Positions 42,490 to 51,965 of a stretch of 64,000 nucleotides of DNA are shown piece by piece. The DNA comes from Accumulibacter sp. Lineage in GTDB: Bacteria; Pseudomonadota; Gammaproteobacteria; Burkholderiales; Rhodocyclaceae. Position 1 is the stretch's first letter; the number at the start of each line of letters is the position of its first letter. Location of the stretch: the NCBI RefSeq assembly GCF_029255125.1, contig NZ_JAPUVR010000076.1:1-64000 (forward strand). Reading direction: 5' to 3'. The translations under genes and the position numbers were made by a program. The notes under the pieces were generated by a model. That model saw only the letters and a program-made list of their open reading frames with translations, made no database searches and was not told the DNA's origin.

Positions 42490-43371
42490 TCAGGTGGAGT
42501 GCGCGGCTGACGGCGCTTCGGCGCGCACCGCGACAACGCCGACCGAGATGTTGTCGCTCCCATCGCGCTCGCACGCCAGGTCGATCAGCCGGCGACAGGC
42601 TGCTTCGGCACTTGGCAAATCGACAGCCGCGGCAATGTCCTTCATTCCGACGCCGTCGTGCAAACCGTCGGAACAGAGAACAAAGGTCTCGCCGCCGTGT
42701 AAGCGAACGCCACGTTGGGCACGGATATCCAGATCTTCCGATGTGCCGAGCGAACGCAGGAGGACGCTCCGGAAAGGGTGACGGTGCGTCTCGCAGGCGG
42801 TGATGATGCCGTTCCTGACCATCTGTTCAACCAGCGAGTCATCCTCCGTGAGCTGCGCGCAGCGACCTTGCACGCAGCGATACAGGCGGCTGTCGCCAAC
42901 ATGCGCATAAATCGCTTCGCCATTCACCAGGACAAGCGCAGTGGCCGTCGTCCCCATGCCATCGAGCGCTGGATTGCCCTGCGCGGCCGCATGAATCACC
43001 CGATTGGCTTCTCGCATGGCGAGTTCGAGCGCACGCGCCGGTTCGTCGTCGGTCTCGGCAAAGTAGCGCTGGCAGACCGTCTCGACCGCCAGCGCACTGG
43101 CCACCGCACCGCCCTTGTGCCCGCCCATGCCATCGGCGACGATGGCCAGCAGGCCACGACGTTTCGTCTCCGCGCCGCTTGCCGGCTGAACGAGGGCGAC
43201 CGCATCCTGGTTCGTCTCGCGCACACAGCCGATGTCGGTTGCCACGTGCGCGTCGATCATGTACTCCATCGTCGGCTTGTCCGGATCATCTTCGCCCATC
43301 CGACGCCGAGCCGAACTGCCACGCCGAAGACGCCTTAGGGCTCTGGCCAGAGCCGAAATCCAGTTGCCCAT
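42490..43371 (-). CDS. PP2C-family serine/threonine phosphatase
   Basis: 293 residues. After a basic N-terminal helix (MGNWISALARALRRLRRG) the PP2C domain has all metal-binding motifs: ETNQDA, VADGMGGHKGG, GDSRLYR, CSDGLHDG and DGSDNISVG. Stp1-type, cytoplasmic, expected to reverse Ser/Thr kinase action. No partner kinase or FHA gene lies next to it. The start MGNWIS has AAGGA upstream; a longer frame to 43494 is not supported. Confidence 0.93.
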   Translation of the reverse strand: MGNWISALARALRRLRRGSSARRRMGEDDPDKPTMEYMIDAHVATDIGCVRETNQDAVALVQPASGAETKRRGLLAIVADGMGGHKGGAVASALAVETVCQRYFAETDDEPARALELAMREANRVIHAAAQGNPALDGMGTTATALVLVNGEAIYAHVGDSRLYRCVQGRCAQLTEDDSLVEQMVRNGIITACETHRHPFRSVLLRSLGTSEDLDIRAQRGVRLHGGETFVLCSDGLHDGVGMKDIAAAVDLPSAEAACRRLIDLACERDGSDNISVGVVAVRAEAPSAAHST

Positions 43372-43654
43372 CCGGTATTTCCTTGTCATCAAGCTGGGGG
43401 ATGAGTCGCATCCGCATCTGAAGCTCCTGCTCGAGTGCAGCAGTGGCATTGTGCCACGCCGACGCGGATTGTCGCCAGCCTCCGGTTTCCCCACCCGGCC
43501 AGTCGTTCAGAGTCGCTCGCTGCCGGCAGGGTTCCCACGCGCGTGCCGGTCGGCGCGGCGAAGCCCTGATTTCATGCTGCTGCACGACCGACTATACTTG
43601 CCGTGATCGGTCGAATCGGCCGAGTCCGCAGCCTCATACGAAAGGAGATCAAGC

Positions 43655-44164
43655 ATGGGCAAGAACGAAGCGCTTCGTGGCTGGCGAGCCGCATTGGTCG
43701 TTGTCGGCAGCGCTTTCGCGCTGGCGGCCTGCTATGTCGTGCCGGCAACCGCGCCCGACGGAACAGTAAATTACGGCTATTACCCGCTGCCGCCGCCAGG
43801 CACACCCTTACCAGTTCCTCCGGCAGGAACAGCCTCGCCAGGAATACCGGCTAGCGCTTCACCGGCGACCTTGACCGTGCGCTTGTACCCGGCCAACGAG
43901 CGCGCGACGAAGACCGGCGTCGTCAGCGGGTCGGTAGCCAACATGATGAGCGGCAAGGGTCGTTTTGTCGTCAACTACGAAGGCGAAGTCCTCAGTGGCG
44001 AGGCGACGCGCTTGGCGAGTGAGGACAAGCGCGGCGTTGCCAGCGCATTCAGCCCGGGCGGCATGTACATGTCGTGCGAGTACCAGATGGGCACGCCCTA
44101 CCAGGGAACCGGAACGTGCTCCTTTGCCAGCGGGGCGAAGTACCAGATGCATATCGGCAACTGA
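43655..44164 (+). CDS. Putative lipoprotein of unknown function
   Basis: 169 residues. Strong AAAGGAG before the ATG. Signal sequence with a lipobox (FALAAC) predicts lipidation at the cysteine near residue 26. A Pro/Gly-rich linker with PPPG and PPAG (about 45-70) is followed by a beta-rich domain (VRLYPANERA to the end) in which a Met/Gly segment and two late cysteines (SCEY, TCSF) could pair. I do not recognise the family. Convergent with the DUF2062 gene, 2 nt between the stops. Confidence 0.75.
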   Translation: MGKNEALRGWRAALVVVGSAFALAACYVVPATAPDGTVNYGYYPLPPPGTPLPVPPAGTASPGIPASASPATLTVRLYPANERATKTGVVSGSVANMMSGKGRFVVNYEGEVLSGEATRLASEDKRGVASAFSPGGMYMSCEYQMGTPYQGTGTCSFASGAKYQMHIGN

Positions 44165-44166
44165 AA

Positions 44167-44703
44167 CTAGGCGCGAGCTCTGCGCCGTTTGCGCCAGGCG
44201 CTGATCAGGTAGATGCGCCAGGCGGCCTTCGTCGTCAGGTAGCCGAAGAGCGCAAGGCTGCTGGCCAGCGCCAGCAGCCCGGCCGCCAGCGGCTTCACCG
44301 CCTGCGCCATCCACGCCTGGAAGGCGGCGCTCCAGGCGCCGAAAGCAGTCAGGCTGAACTCGGGCGGCGCAATGAAAGCGGCTCCGTCGCCAATCAGCAG
44401 GCGGCCGATCTGGTACGCCAGGAGATAGAGGGGAACGATCGTCAGCGGATTGGTATACAAGGTGACGAGCAATGCCAAGGGAAGATTGGCGCGGCAAGCG
44501 AGGACTCCCAGAGCGGCGCCGATCATTTGGAAGGGTCCTGGAATCAAACCGCAAAACAGCCCCACGGCAACCGCGGAAGCGGCCGAATGGCGATTGAGGT
44601 GCCAGAGCCGTGGATGCAGCAGGGCCGATACGAACGGCCTCAGCCAGCGGTTGTTGCGGACGGCTTCGCGGCCGGGAAGGAGTTTCTTGAGATAAGCGCG
44701 CAT
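44167..44703 (-). CDS. DUF2062 membrane protein
   Basis: 178 residues. The conserved block SAVAVGLFCGLIPGPFQM and YTNPLTIVPLYLLAYQIG defines DUF2062; three or four hydrophobic helices predict an inner-membrane protein. Function is not established; in other bacteria such proteins occur near glycosyltransferase or competence genes. It is divergent from the binding-protein/kinase pair. Confidence 0.85.
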   Translation of the reverse strand: MRAYLKKLLPGREAVRNNRWLRPFVSALLHPRLWHLNRHSAASAVAVGLFCGLIPGPFQMIGAALGVLACRANLPLALLVTLYTNPLTIVPLYLLAYQIGRLLIGDGAAFIAPPEFSLTAFGAWSAAFQAWMAQAVKPLAAGLLALASSLALFGYLTTKAAWRIYLISAWRKRRRARA

Positions 44704-44782
44704 CGACAGGCATGTCGCGAGGTGGCTGGGCGGGGCAAGTCGGCGTCTGCCATCGTCCGCTCAGAGCGCCCGCTTTTCCCGG

Positions 44783-44788
44783 TACAAT
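44783..44788 (+). promoter_or_regulatory. Candidate -10 for the binding-protein/histidine-kinase unit
   Basis: TACAAT about 77 nt upstream of the binding-protein ATG, in the divergent region with the DUF2062 gene. The -35 is not convincing, so confidence is low. Confidence 0.3.
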
Positions 44789-44864
44789 CGACAGATTATC
44801 GCGCTTTCTCGCAGCGACGCACAGTTCGTTCCCTTTCATCCGCGATCAAGGTCTGGAGAAACAG

Positions 44865-45689
44865 ATGGACTACCACTTCTTCCGTCGACTCGCTGCCGGC
44901 TGCCGCCGCCAGTTGCGCGCTGTGCGCGCTGCACTGGCTCTGCTGGTGATCGTCGCTTCCGCGACGGCATCGGCGCAGGGCGGCCGGCCCGAGCTGCTGC
45001 TCTACTGCGGGATCACCATGGTGCGTCCGATGTCGGAGATCGCGCAGGCTTTCGAGAAGCGGGAGAACGTCCGCATCACGCTGACGCAAGGGGGTTCCGA
45101 GGATCTGTACCAGGCGGCCAAGAAGGCCGGCATCGGCGACCTCTACCTGCCGGGAGAGCCAAGCTATCGCGACAAGTATCTGCACGAGGGACTGCTCGGC
45201 GAGTTCGAACTCGTCGGCTACAACCAGTTGGCAATCCTCGTGGCGAAAGGCAACCCGAAAAACGTCAAGGGTGACCCGCGCGAACTGCTGCGCAAGGACC
45301 TGGTGGTGAGCATCGGCAACGCCAACTCGGGTAGCGTGGGCAAGGAGAGCAAGGATGTCCTTGACGAAATCCGCATCTACCAGAAGGTGGTTGCCGCCGC
45401 CGCTTTCCTTGCACCCGACTCGCGCGGTCTGAACAACGCGCTCAAGAAGGGTGAGGTCGATGCCGTCCTCAACTGGCGGGCAACCGGCTTTTTCGCCGAC
45501 AACATTGGCGCGCTCGATGTCGTCGACCTCGACGCCAAGCTGGCCAGGCCGCAGGCACTACTGCTCAATCTGCTCACCTTCTCGCGCAACAAGGAGATCG
45601 CACGGCGCTTCATTGCTTTCTCGGCGGGTGAAGAAGGGCAGGCGATCTTCCGCAAGCACGGTTTTCTCGACAAACGGAACAAGCGCTGA
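44865..45689 (+). CDS. ModA-like periplasmic substrate-binding protein
   Basis: 274 residues. A signal peptide ending around SAQG predicts periplasmic location. LLLYCGITMVRPMSEIAQAFEKRE, the TLTQGGSEDLYQAAKKAGIGDLYL segment and LLNLLTFSRNKEIARRFIAF follow the type II binding-protein fold of oxyanion/tungstate-molybdate binders. The ligand may be an anion, but the specificity residues cannot be assigned. GTCTGGAGAA precedes the ATG. No permease or ATPase is adjacent; a hybrid histidine kinase starts 24 nt later, so it probably serves as ligand carrier for that sensor. Confidence 0.85.
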   Translation: MDYHFFRRLAAGCRRQLRAVRAALALLVIVASATASAQGGRPELLLYCGITMVRPMSEIAQAFEKRENVRITLTQGGSEDLYQAAKKAGIGDLYLPGEPSYRDKYLHEGLLGEFELVGYNQLAILVAKGNPKNVKGDPRELLRKDLVVSIGNANSGSVGKESKDVLDEIRIYQKVVAAAAFLAPDSRGLNNALKKGEVDAVLNWRATGFFADNIGALDVVDLDAKLARPQALLLNLLTFSRNKEIARRFIAFSAGEEGQAIFRKHGFLDKRNKR

Positions 45690-45713
45690 ACGGCGAGCTG
45701 ACGAGGATTGCTC

Positions 45714-47768
45714 ATGCGCCTGGGGGGCATGCTGCGCTGGCGCTCAACATTGCTGGCCAATCAATTGCCAGGCAGCGACCTGCAGGTGTTTTCGGCCGGC
45801 CGCCTGCTTTGGCTCTTGGGTGGATTCTTCGCTGGTCTGCTGGTCGTCGTCGGTCTCAAAGTGTTCTTCGCCGATCTGTACGGCAAGCTCGAACAGAGCG
45901 GCACCAACGAGCGCGCGCGGCTGTTCATTGGCGATGAGATCGTGCGCATCATCGGCAGCGTCGAAACTGCCGTCTATCGCCTGGCCGCGGCCGACAACCC
46001 GGCGGCCTTGAAGCGCAGCCAGCACGAGATCAGGACGCAACTCGACAAGCTTGCGCATGCCCTGCACGTGCTCGAGCGCGGGGGGGTCGTCCGCCGCGAA
46101 ATGTTCCTCAACATCGAGGGGCGCGACGAGTCGGTACGCGAAGTGTCGTATTCGCCCAGCGGCAGCGATTCATCGTTCGTCATGGAAATGATCGAGATCG
46201 CGCCCTTGGTCGATGTCATCCGCAAACGGTCGGATGAACTCGAACAACTCCTGGTCCGCCAGTGGGGAAACCGCGATCGCGCCGATCGCGAGCGTTTCTT
46301 CGCCGTACAACAGGAGATTGGCCTGTTCATGAAGGGCATTCCGCCGCTCTTCTTCCGCGTCAACGAGAACGCCAATCGGATGTTCGCGGACAGCAGCGAG
46401 CATCTGCGGCGAATCGAGGTGCGTCAGGCCGAACAGCGAGAGAACTTCCGGCGCACGGAATGGGCACTGGTTGCACTGGTCGTCGCTCTCGTCGTCCTGG
46501 CCGGCTGGCTCTTCGTGCGCCAGACCAACGAGGCGAATCGCAAACTGCGCCTGGCCTGGGCAGCCATGCTGACCGCCAAGGAAGAGGCTGAACGCGCCAG
46601 CCGCGCCAAATCCGAGTTCGTTTCGCGCATGAGCCACGAGTTGCGCACGCCACTGAATGCCATTCTCGGCTTTGCTCAGGTGCTCGATGGCGAAGCCTTG
46701 CGCCCGACGCACAAGAACTACGTCCATCTGATCAACCGCTCGGGCCAGCACCTGCTCGAACTGATCAACCAGGTGCTGGACCTCGCCAAGATCGAGGCCG
46801 GGCGCCTGACGCTCGAGGAGATCGGCTTCGATCTGCGTCAGCTCATCGGCGAAGTCGGCACGATTGTCGCCGAGCGGGCAAGCGCCAAGGGTTTGCGCTT
46901 CTCGGCCGTCAGCGCACCCGACTTGCCGGCGCGCCTGGTCGGAGATCCAACGCGCTTGCGCCAGGTTCTCATCAACCTGGCGGGAAATGCAATCAAGTTC
47001 ACCGAGAGCGGTACGGTCGATCTGCATACCGAAATCGATCAGGGTCGCCTGCTGTTCAGCATCCGTGACAGCGGGATCGGCATGGACGCGGCTGCGTTAA
47101 GCCGTCTCTTCCAGCCTTTCGGGCAAGCTGACGAGTCGATTACGCGCCGCTATGGTGGTAGCGGCCTGGGCCTGATGATCTCGCGCGAACTGGTGCAGGC
47201 GATGGGCGGCGACATCGAGGTCGAGAGTACGCCGGGGCAGGGCAGTTGTTTCCGTTTTTCGCTCCCGATCCGCCTGGCCGAAGAGCTTCCTGCGACGCTG
47301 GTGCAGACGACGATGGCCGAACAAGCGGCGCCGTCCAGGTCGTTGACCGTCAGCGAGCTGGTTGCCGGACCGATCCTGCTGGTCGACGACAACGAGGTCA
47401 ACCAGGTGGTCGGAGCCGCGATGATCGAACAGTTGGGCTTGTCGTACGACACCGCCGCCACCGGTCTCGAGGCGCTGCAGCGCAGTGCTGAGAAGAGCTA
47501 CGCGCTGATCCTGATGGACATGGAAATGCCGGAGATGGACGGGCTGACTGCGACCCTTCGGATTCGCCAGCGCGAAGCGCTTGCCGGCGGCAGGGTACCG
47601 ATCATCGCGATGACCGCGAATGCGCTGCAGGGCGATCGCGAGCGCTGTTTCGCCGCCGGCATGGACGGCTATGTCGCCAAGCCAATCAACCAGGCGGCGC
47701 TGGTTGATGAAATACGACGAGTCATGACGCTGAACAAGGCAGGGCCATCGGCAGCCGATGTCGAGTAG
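45714..47768 (+). CDS. Hybrid sensor histidine kinase with receiver domain
   Basis: 684 residues. TM1 about 31-52 and TM2 about 250-268 enclose a periplasmic, mostly helical sensor region of about 195 residues. A coiled coil leads to HisKA with H308 in SRMSHELRTPLN; HATPase boxes N (NAIKFT), G1 (DSGIGMD) and G2 (GGSGLGLMIS) follow; the receiver at about 553-675 has D602 in LMDMEMP and the KP pair in VAKPINQ. No DNA-binding output is fused, so a separate partner is needed. ATG 45714 has GAGG 7 nt upstream. Preceded by an orphan periplasmic binding protein; coaBC starts after it. Confidence 0.93.
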   Translation: MRLGGMLRWRSTLLANQLPGSDLQVFSAGRLLWLLGGFFAGLLVVVGLKVFFADLYGKLEQSGTNERARLFIGDEIVRIIGSVETAVYRLAAADNPAALKRSQHEIRTQLDKLAHALHVLERGGVVRREMFLNIEGRDESVREVSYSPSGSDSSFVMEMIEIAPLVDVIRKRSDELEQLLVRQWGNRDRADRERFFAVQQEIGLFMKGIPPLFFRVNENANRMFADSSEHLRRIEVRQAEQRENFRRTEWALVALVVALVVLAGWLFVRQTNEANRKLRLAWAAMLTAKEEAERASRAKSEFVSRMSHELRTPLNAILGFAQVLDGEALRPTHKNYVHLINRSGQHLLELINQVLDLAKIEAGRLTLEEIGFDLRQLIGEVGTIVAERASAKGLRFSAVSAPDLPARLVGDPTRLRQVLINLAGNAIKFTESGTVDLHTEIDQGRLLFSIRDSGIGMDAAALSRLFQPFGQADESITRRYGGSGLGLMISRELVQAMGGDIEVESTPGQGSCFRFSLPIRLAEELPATLVQTTMAEQAAPSRSLTVSELVAGPILLVDDNEVNQVVGAAMIEQLGLSYDTAATGLEALQRSAEKSYALILMDMEMPEMDGLTATLRIRQREALAGGRVPIIAMTANALQGDRERCFAAGMDGYVAKPINQAALVDEIRRVMTLNKAGPSAADVE

Positions 47769-47808
47769 AATCGCGCCGGCAACATCATCCGACTGGCGAG
47801 TGGAGCAC

Positions 47809-49029
47809 ATGGAACTTGCAGCAAGAAGGATCGTTCTGGGGATCAGCGGCGGCATCGCCGCTTACAAGAGTGCCGAGCTCGTTCGCCTGTTGGTCGGTGC
47901 GGGCGCTTCGGTTCAGGTGGTGATGAGCGAGGCGGCGACGCACTTCGTCACCCCGGTCACCTTCCAGGCGCTGTCCGGCAGGCCCGTGTTCACTGATCAA
48001 TGGGACACGCGCGTCGCCAACAACATGGCGCACATCGACCTGTCGCGCGGCGCCGACGTGCTGCTCATTGCACCGGCCTCGGCCGATTGTCTGGCCAAAC
48101 TGGCGCATGGACTGGCAGACGATCTGTTGAGCACGCTCGCCTTGGCGCGCGAGTGTCCGCTGCTTGTCGCTCCGGCGATGAACCGGCAAATGTGGGAAAA
48201 CCCGGCGACCCAGCGCAACGCCGCCCTGCTGCGTTCCGACGGTGTCGAAATCATTGGGCCGGCCGTGGGCGAGCAGGCTTGCGGTGAGAACGGGCCAGGC
48301 CGAATGCTTGAAGTGGACGAAATTCTGGCCGCGCTGCTGGCTCATTTTCAGCCGAAGCTGCTGCGCGGCAAGCGTGTCCTGCTCACCGCCGGGCCAACTT
48401 TTGAGGCAATCGACCCGGTACGCGGGATCAGCAACCTGTCGTCGGGGCGCATGGGTTACGCGATTGCTCGCGCGGCCAGCGATGCCGGGGCGCGGGTGAC
48501 GCTCGTTTCAGGCCCGGTCGCACTGCCCTGCCCATACGGTGTGCGACGCATCGCTGTAACCAGCGCGCTCGAAATGCACGCGGTAGTCCATCGGGAGGTT
48601 GCTGACAACGACGTCTTCATCGCCGTCGCGGCAGTCGCCGATTATCGTCCGGCCAAACCCCTGGCGGAAAAGATCAAGAAGGGGATGCAGACCTCGACAC
48701 CGACGATCGCCTTGGTCGAGAATCCGGACATTCTCGGCGAAGTCGCCGCCCTCGCCCAGCCTCCGCTGTGCGTAGGCTTTGCTGCTGAGAGCGAGAAGCT
48801 GCACGAGTACGCTGAACGCAAGCGACGCAGCAAGCGAATTCCGCTCATCGTCGGCAACCTGATTGGCGACGGGTTCGGCGGCGACGAGAATACGCTGGTC
48901 CTGTTCGACGACGAAGGCCAGCACCCCTTGCCCAAGGCAGCGAAGATCGTCCTCGCTCGGCAGCTCGTCGCGCGCATTGCAGCTCTACTCGAAAGCGCAG
49001 CGTGGAAAGAGAAGTCACTCGGCGCATAG
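47809..49029 (+). CDS. coaBC: Bifunctional phosphopantothenoylcysteine decarboxylase/phosphopantothenate-cysteine ligase
   Basis: 406 residues. CoaC flavoprotein half (1-190): [35 protein letters not shown]; its catalytic Cys is in [13 protein letters not shown]. CoaB half (190-406): [26 protein letters not shown] and [10 protein letters not shown]. It makes 4'-phosphopantetheine for coenzyme A. The ATG at 47809 with GGAG upstream is chosen; the open frame overlaps the kinase end. It overlaps dut by 28 nt, a common pairing. Confidence 0.97.
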   Translation: MELAARRIVLGISGGIAAYKSAELVRLLVGAGASVQVVMSEAATHFVTPVTFQALSGRPVFTDQWDTRVANNMAHIDLSRGADVLLIAPASADCLAKLAHGLADDLLSTLALARECPLLVAPAMNRQMWENPATQRNAALLRSDGVEIIGPAVGEQACGENGPGRMLEVDEILAALLAHFQPKLLRGKRVLLTAGPTFEAIDPVRGISNLSSGRMGYAIARAASDAGARVTLVSGPVALPCPYGVRRIAVTSALEMHAVVHREVADNDVFIAVAAVADYRPAKPLAEKIKKGMQTSTPTIALVENPDILGEVAALAQPPLCVGFAAESEKLHEYAERKRRSKRIPLIVGNLIGDGFGGDENTLVLFDDEGQHPLPKAAKIVLARQLVARIAALLESAAWKEKSLGA

Positions 49030-49466
49030 ACCTCCGCCTGCTTGACGAGCGGCTGCGCGATCAACTGCCGCACTATGCAACAGCCGGCGCAGCCGGTCTC
49101 GATCTACGCGCGTGTATTGCGGCCCCACTCGAGATTCAGCCGGGAGAAACGGTTCTGATTCCAGCCGGAATCGCCATTCACCTCGACGACCCCGGCCTCG
49201 CTGCACTCGTCCTGCCGCGCTCTGGTCTCGCCCACAAGCACGGCATCGTTCTCGGCAACCTGGTCGGTCTGATCGATTCGGACTACCAGGGCGAAATCAT
49301 GATCTCTGCCTGGAACCGGAGTTCCGCCAGCTTCTTGCTGCAACCGCTCGACCGCCTGGCGCAACTGGTCGTCGTACCAGTGGTGCAGGTCGGCTTCCAG
49401 ATCGTCGATGAGTTCCCGGCCAGCGACCGCGGCAGCGGTGGTTTTGGCAGCACCGGTCACGCGTAA
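49002..49466 (+). CDS. dut: dUTP diphosphatase
   Basis: 154 residues of the trimeric dUTPase family; converts dUTP to dUMP and keeps uracil out of DNA. Motifs: [33 protein letters not shown], and the C-terminal arm [10 protein letters not shown] that closes on the active site. It uses a GTG start inside coaBC in another frame, giving a 28-nt overlap and probable translational coupling. Confidence 0.97.
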   Translation: MEREVTRRIDLRLLDERLRDQLPHYATAGAAGLDLRACIAAPLEIQPGETVLIPAGIAIHLDDPGLAALVLPRSGLAHKHGIVLGNLVGLIDSDYQGEIMISAWNRSSASFLLQPLDRLAQLVVVPVVQVGFQIVDEFPASDRGSGGFGSTGHA

Positions 49467-49526
49467 ACCTGCGGTCAGAAACGACGAGCAGCCGGCCGGG
49501 CTTGCTTTTGTCGACGCATCGCAGGC

Positions 49527-49556
49527 AAAAAAAAGGAGCGCGCAGCGCCCCTTTTT
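49527..49556. terminator. Bidirectional terminator between dut and ppk2
   Basis: A-rich run, then an imperfect stem (AAAAAGGAGCG / CGCCCCTTTTT, loop CGCAG) with one mismatch on the plus strand that becomes a G-U pair on the minus strand. T runs lie on both sides: five T residues for the plus strand, eight for the minus strand. It is placed between the converging dut and ppk2 genes. Confidence 0.8.
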
Positions 49557-49571
49557 CCTCCCCCGGTCAGC

Positions 49572-50840
49572 CTACAGGATAGGCTTGTGGGCCACCTCCG
49601 GATGGGTGGATCCACTCGGTTCATAAACCACGTGCGGACGACCGACGAGCAGTGGATCGATCGGACCAATGGCTTCGATGTCCTTGCCCGTGTAGTTCAG
49701 CTTGTGCAGCACGTAACGCATGGCGTTCAAACGCGCACGCTTCTTGCAGTCGGACTTGATCACCGTCCATGGCGTCTCGGCCGTGTCGGTATGGAAGAAC
49801 ATCGACTCCTTCGCCTTCGTATAGTCGTCCCACTTGTCGAGCGACGCGAGGTCGATCGGTGACAGCTTCCACTGCTTCAACGGATGAACCTCGCGTTCCT
49901 TGAAGCGCCGCCGCTGCTCCTTGCGACTGACCGAGAACCAGAACTTGATCAGATGGATGCCACTACGCACCAGGGTACGCTCGACTTCCGGCGTCTGTCG
50001 CATGAATTCGTTGTACTCTTCGTCGGTGCAGAAGCCCATGACCCGTTCGACGCCGGCCCGGTTGTACCATGAGCGGTCACAGAAGACGATTTCGCCAGCC
50101 GTCGGCAGATGCTTCACGTAACGCTGGAAATACCATTGCCCACGCTCGAGTTCGCTGGGCTTTTCGAGCGCGACGACGCGCCCGCCACGTGGGTTGAGAT
50201 GCTCGGTGAAGCGCTTGATCGCACCGCCCTTGCCCGCAGCATCGCGCCCCTCGAAGATGATCACGACGCGCTGGCCGGTTTCCTTGATCCAGTTCTGCAG
50301 CTTGAGCAGTTCGACCTGCAGGCGGTACTTCTGCTTTTCGTAGGCCTTGCGCGACATCAGGTTGCGGTATGGATACGAATTGGTGTCGCGCCAGCTCGTT
50401 GCGAGTTCGTCATCGGGACTGGTCGCCTGCTTGGCTGGCGGAGGTTCGTCCTTGCCGAGCAAAGCCTTGCGCAGCGCCACGGCATCGTCGGGCGACGATC
50501 CGGTCATGATCGCTTCCAGCGTTTTCGCCAGGGAAGCCGAATCGCCGACTGTGGCGTGCGCAATGATGTCGCGCAGGGCGACCTTCTTGTGCTCGATCGC
50601 CGAGCTGGTGGCTTCGGCAACATCGTAGGCTTCCATCGCGGCTGGCGTCCGCGCCGGAGCCACGTCTCCGGCGGACGCCTTGCGCGGTTGGGCGGCGCGC
50701 TGCGCCGGTGACGCTGCGCGGGTTCTGGCGGTTCGCCGGGCGGGCGCCGGCGCGGGTGAATCGCTGTTTTCGGCGGGTGTGTTGACTGCCGCCGTGCTGC
50801 CCTCAGCATTTGCATTGGCCGGCGGAGCTTTCTTGTCCAT
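49572..50840 (-). CDS. ppk2: Polyphosphate kinase 2
   Basis: 422 residues. The kinase core (about 155-415) resembles one-domain PPK2 proteins: Walker A EGRDAAGKGGAIKR (about 197-210), the lid region ERGQWYFQRYVKHLP, and Walker B with FCDRSWYNRAGVERVMGF. It makes or uses polyphosphate with nucleoside di/triphosphates (NTP from NDP and polyP, or the reverse). The first 150 residues are Ala/Pro/Thr-rich and probably disordered, followed by a short helical segment; many PPK2 proteins lack so long a leader. The start MDKKAPP follows GGGAG. It ends just before a shared terminator. Confidence 0.94.
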   Translation of the reverse strand: MDKKAPPANANAEGSTAAVNTPAENSDSPAPAPARRTARTRAASPAQRAAQPRKASAGDVAPARTPAAMEAYDVAEATSSAIEHKKVALRDIIAHATVGDSASLAKTLEAIMTGSSPDDAVALRKALLGKDEPPPAKQATSPDDELATSWRDTNSYPYRNLMSRKAYEKQKYRLQVELLKLQNWIKETGQRVVIIFEGRDAAGKGGAIKRFTEHLNPRGGRVVALEKPSELERGQWYFQRYVKHLPTAGEIVFCDRSWYNRAGVERVMGFCTDEEYNEFMRQTPEVERTLVRSGIHLIKFWFSVSRKEQRRRFKEREVHPLKQWKLSPIDLASLDKWDDYTKAKESMFFHTDTAETPWTVIKSDCKKRARLNAMRYVLHKLNYTGKDIEAIGPIDPLLVGRPHVVYEPSGSTHPEVAHKPIL

Positions 50841-50912
50841 CAATTTTTCTCCCGATGTGGATGTACGTGTGACCAAAAACTGAAGCCATCGCCGTGCTTG
50901 ACGGCATACGTG

Positions 50913-50942
50913 ATGATAGCGCCAAGATGTCCGGCGCTTCAA
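50913..50942 (-). promoter_or_regulatory. Probable ppk2 promoter
   Basis: On the minus strand TTGAAG (50937-50942), 18 nt, TATCAT (50913-50918), about 73 nt upstream of the ppk2 ATG. I saw no PhoB-like direct repeat near it. Confidence 0.45.
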
Positions 50943-51102
50943 TGGCTTGTTGGCCTTTCGTTGGCTCTTTTGGTGCTTTTCCGGCGATCCGTCGGCGCCA
51001 CCTGCAGAAATGTCAGGCAGAGGGAGAAGACGGAGACCCGCCGACAGCCGGGCCAGCCCGCTTTCGGTTAGACTCCCGTCGATGTTCAAGCGGAGATGCG
51101 GC

Positions 51103-51924
51103 ATGGAGCACACAGCAATTGGCGACGACAACGCGGACTTCGCGGCTGAGACGGACTGGGCGCGTCGCTTTGCTGGCGTGGCGCGTCTGTACGGCGCATC
51201 GGCGCTGGCCGCGTTTCGCCAGTCGCACGTCACCATCGTCGGCATCGGCGGAGTCGGTTCCTGGGCGGTCGAGGCGCTGGCGCGCTCGGCGGTGGGCCAA
51301 CTCACGCTGATCGACCTCGACATGATCGCCGAATCGAACGTCAACCGGCAGGTGCACGCGCTTGACGGTGAGTTCGGCCGAGCCAAGGTCAGTGCCATGG
51401 CGCAGCGTATCGGCCTGATCAATCCGGCCTGTGAAGTGCACGAGATCGAGGACTTCATCACGCCCGAGAATGTCACGCAGTTGCTCTGCGCAAGCAGCGA
51501 CTACGTGATCGACGCGACTGACCAGGTGCGGACGAAGGCGGCAATGATCGCCTGGGCGAAGCTGCGGGCGGTTCCCCTGATCAGCGCCGGCAGCGCCGGC
51601 GGACAGCTCGATCCAGCACGCATCGCGATCACTGACTTGGCACGGACGATACAGGACCCGCTACTCGCCAAGGTGCGCGCGCGCTTGCGCCGAGAACACG
51701 GCTTTCCACGCGAGCCGGGGCGGAAGTTTGGTATCCCCGCCGTCTTTTCGAGCGAAGCCGTCCGCCCGCCGTTCGTCGAAGGTGCTTGCGGCGGGCGCCC
51801 GGTCGCCGGTGGACTGAGCTGCGCCGGCTTCGGCTCGACGGTCTGCGTGACCGCGACCTTTGGCTTCATCGCTGCAGGTGAGGTGCTCAGACATCTGGCG
51901 AGTCGAGGCACAGCAAGCGGCTGA
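51103..51924 (+). CDS. tcdA: tRNA threonylcarbamoyladenosine dehydratase
   Basis: 273 residues of the ThiF/E1-like family. VTIVGIGGVGSWAVEALARSAVG is the nucleotide-binding loop; LIDLDMIAESNVNRQ and FAR-type VDA segments follow; the cysteine-containing AGGLSCAGFGS lies near the C terminus. TcdA cyclises t6A to ct6A at tRNA position 37. The ATG at 51103 has GGAG 7 nt before it. It lies divergently from ppk2. A related activating enzyme (ThiF/MoeB) is less likely because the CxxC zinc pairs are absent. Confidence 0.88.
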   Translation: MEHTAIGDDNADFAAETDWARRFAGVARLYGASALAAFRQSHVTIVGIGGVGSWAVEALARSAVGQLTLIDLDMIAESNVNRQVHALDGEFGRAKVSAMAQRIGLINPACEVHEIEDFITPENVTQLLCASSDYVIDATDQVRTKAAMIAWAKLRAVPLISAGSAGGQLDPARIAITDLARTIQDPLLAKVRARLRREHGFPREPGRKFGIPAVFSSEAVRPPFVEGACGGRPVAGGLSCAGFGSTVCVTATFGFIAAGEVLRHLASRGTASG

Positions 51925-51965
51925 GACGGGCGGCTGCATGCCGCGACTTCGGCGCCGGCTGTCGC

